6,218 bases of DNA, from the NCBI GenBank assembly GCA_022447485.1, contig JAKVCH010000192.1:1-6218 (forward strand), given 5' to 3'. The stretch comes from Polyangiaceae bacterium (GTDB lineage: Bacteria; Myxococcota_A; Polyangia; Polyangiales; Polyangiaceae). The notes under the pieces were generated by a model. That model worked only from the letters and a program-made list of their open reading frames with translations, was not told the origin of the DNA and did no database searches. Position numbers and translations under genes: made by a program. Every line of letters starts with the position of its first letter. The first letter of the stretch is position 1. Positions 1 through 5,772 of this stretch are shown here, piece after piece.

Positions 1-885
1 AGAGATAAATGACTTCAGGGAACGACCTTTCCAGAGCTCTTCTTGTTGAGCGGGCGGTTGGAGTCGGGCGAGGCCCAAAAAACCGTCTACCGTGCCGATA
101 CACGCTAGACCGTCTTCTCCATAAAGACGAAATGTCTTGCCGCGCAAAGCCAAATGGTGTTTCTCCAGAGTCGCCTCATTCAAGTCTTGTTCAGCTTCAA
201 TGTCTGAAATGTAGCGAGGTTCCCGCGGGCTCTCTTTATTCTCGCCAAGAGCGCCCAGCAAGAGCACGAAGCCCCGGGAGTAGGGTGATACGAAGGCGAA
301 TTCTTCAGGCTCCATCGGTAGAGCTTCGAAGTCCTCCGAGGGTGAAGGGTCGATGATAGTGTCACGGCTGATCTTCAGCCGTCGGCCATCGCGGACAATC
401 ACCAACTGATGCAGCTCTTTGGCGTGAGTGAGAGTTGCTCCACGCGTCATGGGGCTCTCTGTTGGGGTCAACTCTACCCGGAGGACAGCCGAATGGGAGG
501 CAAGCGCAAGCTTCTGAATCTTGCTGCTGAATTTCTGACTCGCGGGAGCTGAGTTCTTTAACTTCGCTGCTTTACGCTCGACCCACGCGTCTCGATTGAA
601 GGGAGTGGCCGTTTCTTTACTCTCGTCGATGCCCGTGAAGTTTTCCGTGTGAAGCTCGAGGTAGGTCGTCCAATCACCTTGGTTTTGAACATCTATCCAT
701 TGCCGAAGAAGCGTATCAACATCTTTTTGGATGAGAGTTTCATGATGGACCCTTTGAATACGAGTTGAGGCTTGTCGCCGCGTTCTCGTGACCTGAGGGT
801 CCGAGCCTTCATCGATTCCTAAGATGCCACAACCGTTTGCGTAGAGCAGTACGATCGTCGAAGCGGCGACACGACTCAATTCCAT
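1..885 (-). CDS. Putative lipoprotein with NTF2-like domain (partial, C-terminus off the left edge)
   Basis: The minus-strand frame is open from an ATG at 885 to the window edge: 295 codons with no stop, so the C-terminus is missing. Residues 1-19 form a short, weakly charged hydrophobic leader ending in YANGC. Cys19 could be the lipidated residue of a relaxed lipobox, but Ala at -3 and Asn at -2 make this uncertain. Residues about 52-178 look like an NTF2-like fold: a helix with LLRQWIDVQNQGDW, then YLELHTENF, then a FNRDAW..RKAAKL helix, then strands ending in LVIVRDGRRLKISRD. This pattern resembles the NTF2-like domain found at the C-terminus of some L,D-transpeptidases (Cds6 type). Residues about 240-295 (LRGKTFRLYGEDGLACIGTV and onward) are a second region I cannot name. 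The gene starts 35 bp after the L,D-transpeptidase stop on the same strand, suggesting co-transcription. No well-placed ribosome binding site is visible: GGGAGGG and AGGA lie about 27 and 18 bases before the ATG. The reading frame is secure; the function is inferred. Confidence 0.8.
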   Translation of the reverse strand, partial: MELSRVAASTIVLLYANGCGILGIDEGSDPQVTRTRRQASTRIQRVHHETLIQKDVDTLLRQWIDVQNQGDWTTYLELHTENFTGIDESKETATPFNRDAWVERKAAKLKNSAPASQKFSSKIQKLALASHSAVLRVELTPTESPMTRGATLTHAKELHQLVIVRDGRRLKISRDTIIDPSPSEDFEALPMEPEEFAFVSPYSRGFVLLLGALGENKESPREPRYISDIEAEQDLNEATLEKHHLALRGKTFRLYGEDGLACIGTVDGFLGLARLQPPAQQEELWKGRSLKSFIS

Positions 886-920
886 AGCTAAAGTACTATG
901 GGGTCCTGAGCGCCCTCCCG

Positions 921-2474
921 TCAACGGGTGATCTTAATCACCGTTCCTCGGCCAAATTCTGAGGATGCACCCACGCCATACCAGCCTTCCGGGAGAGGCG
1001 GGGATGTCCATACGAAGAGTCGAGCTCCATCTTTGGGTGATACATTGATGCATCCGCCACTCATCGGCTCTCCGAAGTTTTCGTGCCAATAGGCAACATG
1101 AATTGCGAAAGGTGGCGAAAAGTACATGGCGTGGGGCACATCGGCTATCCAGTACTTACGATGCTCACCGACTTCTGGGCTCATGTCGTCGCTGCGATGT
1201 TTGAATTGTATTTCAAAAGTTCCCAAGGGCGTTGTTCGCCCTTCTAGAGACGAGACACCTCGGCGTGGCTGGCCTCCCATTCCAGGGGATGCAAGGGTCG
1301 CGAAGGTTGGCTCAGTCCCCTCGTAAGTGACTAATGTTCCGGAACCGATAGAGAAGTGGATCCAATCTTGACTTTTGTCGGTGTGTGACCCTTTCTCTTG
1401 CGTCGAACCGACGCCGTTCATGCGCCTTTTTATTCGCGGGGGAGGCTTCTCTTCGCGCGCCAGATAGAGATTCTGCTCAGCCACCCAGGTACCTTCATTC
1501 GTTTGATACCAAGTTTTTGAGCGCCATCTTTTGGTTTGTCCCGAGAGGAGAATTTTCTCTCGAGGTGCCGATGAAAACTCTGTTAGTGATTGACTCGTTG
1601 TGCCTTTTTCCTCACGAAACTGATAATGAGGGGTCGGTGTTTTCGCCCATGCTAGAGGCAAGGAGAGCCCTTCTTGACGGAGGTCGACACCCTCAAATTC
1701 TGAGGGCCGAAAGCTTCTCATCCGCTCCATCGGAACGATTGTGCCGTCGGCGCTCATCAGCCAATCTCGGCCATTTGCTTGAAATGTAGAATGAATCGCC
1801 AGCATACTGCCGAAAGGCACATCTCGTCGAACGAGCCGTTCCTCGGTGCTCCGTGCGACTGAGCCTTGATCGTTGAGGAAGTCTGGAACGGCAGCTGCTG
1901 GTTGTGAGGAGCTGAGCGGTGATTTCGTGATTAACTGATCATGGCCCCGCCAATGGCGAGGCAAGGGACGAATACGGGGCTTTCCAAAAAACGCCTCCTG
2001 TGTCAGCCATTCTTCTTGGGTTGGTAGTCGACGATAGGAGCGAGCACCCATCGAGAGCACGTAGCTAAATGGATAAGCTCCCTTGGCGGGCAGCAAAGAC
2101 TTCATCGAAGTCCAGTACCTTGTCGGTTGGGTGCTTGCCCGATGGTCGACGCAGAGAAAACCCTTCGGCTCAATCGCATACCACTTTCCGCGGCAGTTCT
2201 TGCCTCGGAGCGGTACAATAGGAGTTCCGTTGGAACCCCGACGCCGGCGGGCACGTTGTCCGGCTCGAAGATAGCCGATTGGCGTGCGATTTCGTCGCGG
2301 CTTATCGTAGATCCAAACTAAAAACGCGTCGGCATAAATCCACTCCTGCTTTGGAGGCGCTTCTTCTGCCAGAGCATCGGGCAGTGAGCAACGCTCTTCG
2401 AGCCCAGCGAAAGAGGCCAGGGTCAGGGCGATAGCTGCGCCCTGGAGTACCCTCCGCCATTTTCGCAAAATCAT
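921..2474 (-). CDS. Secreted L,D-transpeptidase (YkuD family) with N-terminal SH3-like domain
   Basis: This 517-residue exported protein probably cross-links peptidoglycan or attaches proteins to it in the periplasm. Residues 1-36 are a Sec signal: basic MILRKWRR, a hydrophobic core at 12-24, and a likely cut after DALA. Residues about 45-112 look like an SH3-like domain (IGYLRAGQ, then CRGKWYAIEPKGFLC), where Cys94 and Cys108 could form a disulfide. Residues about 113-365 are not assignable with confidence; parts near 213-255 and 305-340 have short-strand, W-rich patterns like further SH3-like modules. The YkuD catalytic domain spans about 370-492, with TTPLGTF at 414-420, a conserved-type His459 (AIHV) and the nucleophile Cys475 in SGGCINVSP. 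The spacing of 16 residues from His459 to Cys475 fits the family. The usual SHGC signature has Gly473 instead of His; the LdtD/YcbB class (SSGC) shows that this position can vary. Family assignment is strong, but whether it makes 3-3 cross-links or anchors lipoproteins cannot be told. It is divergent from ruvB and followed by the NTF2-like lipoprotein gene. No good Shine-Dalgarno precedes the ATG. Confidence 0.93.
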   Translation of the reverse strand: MILRKWRRVLQGAAIALTLASFAGLEERCSLPDALAEEAPPKQEWIYADAFLVWIYDKPRRNRTPIGYLRAGQRARRRRGSNGTPIVPLRGKNCRGKWYAIEPKGFLCVDHRASTQPTRYWTSMKSLLPAKGAYPFSYVLSMGARSYRRLPTQEEWLTQEAFFGKPRIRPLPRHWRGHDQLITKSPLSSSQPAAAVPDFLNDQGSVARSTEERLVRRDVPFGSMLAIHSTFQANGRDWLMSADGTIVPMERMRSFRPSEFEGVDLRQEGLSLPLAWAKTPTPHYQFREEKGTTSQSLTEFSSAPREKILLSGQTKRWRSKTWYQTNEGTWVAEQNLYLAREEKPPPRIKRRMNGVGSTQEKGSHTDKSQDWIHFSIGSGTLVTYEGTEPTFATLASPGMGGQPRRGVSSLEGRTTPLGTFEIQFKHRSDDMSPEVGEHRKYWIADVPHAMYFSPPFAIHVAYWHENFGEPMSGGCINVSPKDGARLFVWTSPPLPEGWYGVGASSEFGRGTVIKITR

Positions 2475-2563
2475 GGAAAAACCATATCGGCTCTTGGACA
2501 GAGATGCGAGCTTTCCGAGGCTTGAATATTGTCTCCAGCCCTTTCCCTGGCTAGGCCTACTTC
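2475..2563. promoter_or_regulatory. Divergent intergenic region between the L,D-transpeptidase gene and ruvB
   Basis: These 89 bases must carry the 5' signals for ruvB (plus) and probably for the L,D-transpeptidase (minus), because the two genes start back to back. I could not pair convincing -35 and -10 hexamers on either strand. On the minus strand TATGGT lies 6 bases before the transpeptidase ATG, which as a -10 would give an almost leaderless message. On the plus strand an A/T-rich TTGAATATTGT sits at 2522-2532. An AGG at 2553-2555, 8 bases before the ruvB ATG, is the only Shine-Dalgarno-like match there. No GAACN4GTTC-type LexA box is visible. Confidence 0.4.
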
Positions 2564-3628
2564 ATGACAGAGTCCGAGGTTGAAGAGCGCGTTGTTGCTG
2601 GCGTCGGCTTAAACGAAGATCAGCGCTTTGACCGTATTTTTCGACCCAAGGCCTTGGAAGAATTTGTCGGTCAAGAGAAGCATAAAGAAAACCTACGAGT
2701 CTTTGTTGAAGCTGCTCGTCGAAGGAATGAGCCCCTCGACCATATTCTTCTTTGCGGACCGCCGGGTTTGGGGAAGACAACGCTGGCGCATATTTTGGCA
2801 GAAGAAATGGGAGTTCAGCTACATCTCACCAGTGGTCCAGCTATCGAGCATAAAGGCGTATTGAGCGGCCTATTGACGCGCATGGAGCGGAACGACGTGC
2901 TTTTTATTGATGAAATTCACCGCATGTCGAATATCGTCGAAGAGGCGCTCTATCCGGCCATTGAGGACTTTCGCATCGATGTGATGATGGGCGAAGGTGC
3001 ATTTGCTGAGAGCATTCCGCTCGATTTGAAGCCATTCACGTTGGTAGGAGCGACGACACGAACAGGGCTTTTGACGAAGCCGCTGCAAGAGCGCTTTGGG
3101 GTGACCCTGCGCCTCGACTTTTATCCTCCGGAGGACTTGGCAAAAATTGTTCAACGCTCTGCTCAGCTCTTAGGGTGTCCCTGCGATGAAGGTGGAGCTT
3201 TGAGTTTAGCTCGACGCAGTCGGGGTACCCCTCGTGTGGCAAATCGCTTGATTCGGCGAGTGCGTGACTTTGCCGATGTCCGAGGTGATGGGCGTATTGA
3301 ACGGGAAATTGTTGAGTATACCTGTGAGCGACTTGAAATCGATAGCGCTGGTCTCGATATCATGGACCGACGACTTTTGGCTGTGCTGATTGAATCCTAT
3401 GAAGGCGGACCGGTCGGGGTCGAAACAATCGCTGCGGCGCTTGCCGAGCCCAGAAATACTATTGAAGATGTCTACGAACCCTACCTTTTGCAGCAAGGGT
3501 TTTTAGGGCGAACGCCCCGAGGCCGTATCGCAACGCAAAAGGCGTACGATCATTTGGGTTTGCCATGGCGTTCGCCAAGAGCCGAGCAGCAGGCTTCTCC
3601 CCAGGAGTCATTATCTGGAGAGGAATAG
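2564..3628 (+). CDS. ruvB: Holliday junction branch migration ATPase RuvB
   Basis: RuvB is the hexameric AAA+ motor that, with RuvA, drives branch migration of Holliday junctions during recombinational repair; RuvC then resolves them. The 354 residues are collinear with the family: RPKALEEFVGQ at 27-37, Walker A GPPGLGKTT at 65-73, Walker B LFIDEIHR at 113-120, sensor 1 GATTRTG at 162-168, the arginine-finger segment LQERFGV at 174-180 with Arg177 as the likely finger, and sensor 2 GTPRVAN at 221-227. The winged-helix DNA-binding domain ends in EDVYEPYLLQQGFLGRTPRGR at 301-321. All expected catalytic residues are present, so the protein should be active. A short polar tail (about 336-354) follows the conserved core. 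The ATG start fits the usual RuvB N-terminal length. ruvA and ruvC are not adjacent: both neighbours are on the opposite strand and unrelated. No SOS-type operator was recognised upstream. Confidence 0.98.
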   Translation: MTESEVEERVVAGVGLNEDQRFDRIFRPKALEEFVGQEKHKENLRVFVEAARRRNEPLDHILLCGPPGLGKTTLAHILAEEMGVQLHLTSGPAIEHKGVLSGLLTRMERNDVLFIDEIHRMSNIVEEALYPAIEDFRIDVMMGEGAFAESIPLDLKPFTLVGATTRTGLLTKPLQERFGVTLRLDFYPPEDLAKIVQRSAQLLGCPCDEGGALSLARRSRGTPRVANRLIRRVRDFADVRGDGRIEREIVEYTCERLEIDSAGLDIMDRRLLAVLIESYEGGPVGVETIAAALAEPRNTIEDVYEPYLLQQGFLGRTPRGRIATQKAYDHLGLPWRSPRAEQQASPQESLSGEE

Positions 3629-3667
3629 TTTCTTGGGAGAGACGCTCATTCTGCCCACTGTTCGCGG
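3629..3667. other. Convergent gap between ruvB and the histidine kinase gene
   Basis: These 39 bases separate the ruvB stop from the kinase stop. The only secondary structure seen is an imperfect hairpin, GGGAGAG at 3635-3641 against TTCTGCCC at 3649-3656, with one bulged G and a G-T pair. It has no T-tract on either side, so a factor-independent terminator is not supported in either direction. How transcription of these two facing genes ends is not evident from the sequence. Confidence 0.5.
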
Positions 3668-5104
3668 CTAGTTGATATTGTGTATCGTTGTTTGTCTGGG
3701 CACTGCAATAAGGGACGGTGGAGTTAGGTTCTTTTGGCGGATAGGAATGCGGATGAAAAAGGTGGAGCCTTTCCCCAATTCACTCTCAACTTTTACAGTT
3801 CCGCCATGCATTCGCGTTAGTCTTTTGGTGATTGACAAACCGAGCCCCGTTCCTTGGCGCTTTGATTCATCTGAACCGGTTTGCTCAAATTCTTCGAAGA
3901 TGATTTCAAGAGCGGACTCGGAAATTCCTGGGCCCGTGTCGCGAACAGCTAGGAGAATATTCGATCCATCTCGAGCCACGCTGACGAGCACAGAACCTTT
4001 AGCCGTGAACTTGACGGCATTACTCACCACATTGCTGAGGATTTGCCGAATACGTCGACGGTCGGCGTAGGCGAAAAGGTCTGCTTCTGTATCAGGTCGT
4101 TCAAGTTCGATGCTGAGGCCTTTTTGTTGAGCTGCGACTTGGGCCTCCGCGACAACTTCTGCTGCGACTGAAAGTAGGTCGAGATTTTCGCGACTCAGGC
4201 GAAAGTTGCCTGATTCAAGAGCTGAAAGGGCCAGAATATCGTCGATCAAAGCACGAAGATGTTCACCGCTCGTTCGCACGACGGTTAAGTTTTCTCGCGC
4301 TTCCTCGGAGAGTGGGCCGTCGATTTCATCGAGAAGGACGTCGGCGAAGCCGAGAATTGAATTAAGAGGGGTGCGGAGTTCATGGCTGAGGGCCGAGAGG
4401 AATGCTGCTCGATCGCTATCAAAAGCATTCGCTTCTTGGAGGTCCTGTTGATAGGCGCGCTCGGCTGCTTGAAAACGATTCAAGAGAGTATTGAACGACG
4501 CCGTTAGCTGACCCACTTGGTCTACGCTACGAATACGGATGGGCTCAGCGCTATCGGCGATTTCTTCATTCGACATTCGGGTAATGAGGTCTCGTAGATA
4601 GGTGACGTCGGCGTGTACATCGCGAGCCAGAGCCCAGGCGACGCCAGTCGCGCCCGCCGTCAGGAGTAGAGAAAAGAATGTCAGAGACTGAATCAAGGCA
4701 TTCTTGTCATCATCTGATGACGGCGTAGGAATCCATGAGTGAAGAGTTAAGCCCTCTTTGGAGAGCTTTCTCACGGCCTCCACTGGTTGCGGAGACTCGG
4801 GTAAGGAGCGGAATGGTTGGTCTCGCCAAAGAGCCCCATCTTTCTTTTCGATCCAAAGCCTACCGGGGTTAATTTGTTGATTGGCCTCATGGAGCGCCCC
4901 TAACCAGTCCTTTTCCGCCAAGGGCTTGAGTTTTTGCACCAAGGAATCTGCCCAGAGGGAGCTCTCCTCTCTTGCCGCGCGATGGGCCTGTTCTTCCAGA
5001 AGGCGAGAGCCTACCATCATTAAAAAAGAGGAGACCAGGGCACTCAAAAGAAGCACGGTGGCAGGGGCCACGACAACAAAGGGGATAGCTCGAATACGCT
5101 TCAT
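3668..5104 (-). CDS. Membrane-bound sensor histidine kinase (HAMP, HisKA, HATPase_c)
   Basis: This 478-residue inner-membrane kinase should autophosphorylate in response to a signal and pass the phosphate to a response regulator. Order of parts: basic start MKRIR, first membrane helix about 8-32, a periplasmic segment about 33-137 of unknown ligand, second membrane helix about 138-160, and a HAMP linker about 161-213 ending VDQVGQLTASFNTLL. A coiled connector leads to the H-box SALSHELRTPLNSILGF, with phospho-acceptor His241. The ATPase domain shows the N-box QILSNVVSNAVKFT (354-367, Asn358 and Asn362), G1 box DTGPGI (389-394), F-box FEEFEQ (403-408) and G2 box GTGLGLSI (418-425). All catalytic boxes are intact. 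There is no receiver domain, and no response regulator gene lies in the window, so its partner is unknown. Its ATG overlaps the stop of the upstream acetyltransferase (ATGA, 5104-5101), which implies translational coupling. A 20-residue tail after the ATPase core has no recognisable motif. Confidence 0.96.
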   Translation of the reverse strand: MKRIRAIPFVVVAPATVLLLSALVSSFLMMVGSRLLEEQAHRAAREESSLWADSLVQKLKPLAEKDWLGALHEANQQINPGRLWIEKKDGALWRDQPFRSLPESPQPVEAVRKLSKEGLTLHSWIPTPSSDDDKNALIQSLTFFSLLLTAGATGVAWALARDVHADVTYLRDLITRMSNEEIADSAEPIRIRSVDQVGQLTASFNTLLNRFQAAERAYQQDLQEANAFDSDRAAFLSALSHELRTPLNSILGFADVLLDEIDGPLSEEARENLTVVRTSGEHLRALIDDILALSALESGNFRLSRENLDLLSVAAEVVAEAQVAAQQKGLSIELERPDTEADLFAYADRRRIRQILSNVVSNAVKFTAKGSVLVSVARDGSNILLAVRDTGPGISESALEIIFEEFEQTGSDESKRQGTGLGLSITKRLTRMHGGTVKVESELGKGSTFFIRIPIRQKNLTPPSLIAVPRQTTIHNIN

Positions 5105-5772
5105 AAGCTCTGAGCTATGTTATCTTTGGTCTTCGAATGGGGCGTTCTTGCCTGATAATCCTCTTCCAGCAGCGAAAATACTTGATGGGAAAACCAGCGG
5201 CCGTTCAGAAATTCCGCTTCTCGAGCCTTACCTTCCAAGAGAAAGCCTAAATTCTTGATCAGCTGCAGGCTTTTTTCGTTCTCTTCTGCGGCGGCACAGC
5301 GCAGTCGGTGAAAATTCAAATCGCAGAAACTGTAGGTGAGAATTTTTTCACAACCTTCTGTCATCAACCCTTGGCCGGTCGCGTCTTCTCGAAGCCAATA
5401 GCCGAGATCGGCGCTGCGATGATGAAGGCTAATATTCTCTAAAGTGATGGCACCGATAAGTTCGCCCAATTCTTTCTCGAATAGGCCGAGGCGCATGGCT
5501 CGCTGTTCTTGCCAATCATGCTCGCAGGCTTCCAAATAGCGTCGTACACCGGAATAATTGCGACAATGGGGGGCCCACGGCAGCCATGCCTCAAGACTAT
5601 TTCGCGACGCTGCTACGGCTGCCAGGAACTCATCGCAGATCCCTTTATGCAAGGGAGAAATATGTAAGCGTTGAGTAGCGAGAGGCTCGCGGAGAAGAGA
5701 CAGGGCGAGAGGCAGTTGGAGACGCTCGTCTCGTGGGGGAGAAGGTTGATTCGAGGACCGCTCGAGGCTCAT
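5101..5772 (-). CDS. GNAT family N-acetyltransferase, RimJ/RimL type
   Basis: The 223-residue cytoplasmic protein should transfer acetyl from acetyl-CoA to an amine, often a protein N-terminus in the RimJ/RimL group; its substrate cannot be read from the sequence. After an unusual N-terminal extension of about 30 polar residues, the family pattern runs from PLATQRLHISPL (30-41) to the acetyl-CoA binding segment LGYWLREDATGQGLMTEG (123-140), which corresponds to the GxGxxTEA motif. Then come LNFHRLRC (152-159), NEKSLQLIKNLGFLLEG (165-181) and the closing strand FSLLEEDY (199-206). I chose the ATG at 5772 rather than the in-frame ATG at 5793 because GGGAGGAG at 5785-5778 is placed ideally for it and would lie inside the longer version. 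The chosen ATG also overlaps the upstream gene's stop (ATGA). The 3' end overlaps the kinase start by the same 4 bases. It is therefore the middle gene of a tight operon; possible targets include its operon partners, but this is inference. Confidence 0.92.
   Translation of the reverse strand: MSLERSSNQPSPPRDERLQLPLALSLLREPLATQRLHISPLHKGICDEFLAAVAASRNSLEAWLPWAPHCRNYSGVRRYLEACEHDWQEQRAMRLGLFEKELGELIGAITLENISLHHRSADLGYWLREDATGQGLMTEGCEKILTYSFCDLNFHRLRCAAAEENEKSLQLIKNLGFLLEGKAREAEFLNGRWFSHQVFSLLEEDYQARTPHSKTKDNIAQSL

Noticed and set aside
9..356. 115-codon plus-strand open frame at the left edge
   Set aside because: It is antisense to the NTF2-like lipoprotein frame, which stays open for 295 codons with a coherent domain; the plus-strand product is Arg/Ser-rich, as is typical of shadow frames.
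886..923. Alternative TTG start for the lipoprotein overlapping the transpeptidase stop (TTGA)
   Set aside because: It would add 13 polar residues before the hydrophobic leader and has no better ribosome binding site; the ATG at 885 gives a more normal signal peptide.
1385..1789. 134-codon plus-strand open frame inside the L,D-transpeptidase gene
   Set aside because: It is wholly antisense to a well-supported secreted enzyme, has no domain pattern and no ribosome binding site of note.
2552..2559. Perfect 8-base palindrome TAGGCCTA just before the ruvB start, considered as an operator
   Set aside because: Eight bases is too short to stand out from chance, and no second half-site or flanking symmetry was found.
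3635..3656. Imperfect hairpin between the convergent genes, considered as a bidirectional terminator
   Set aside because: The stem is interrupted by a bulge and a G-T pair, and neither strand has a T-tract after it.
3672..4070. 132-codon plus-strand open frame over the kinase ATPase domain
   Set aside because: Antisense to the N, G1, F and G2 boxes of an intact kinase; its product is composition-biased and unrecognisable.
4881..5258. 125-codon plus-strand open frame across the kinase/acetyltransferase junction
   Set aside because: Antisense to two real genes, with no start signal or motif.
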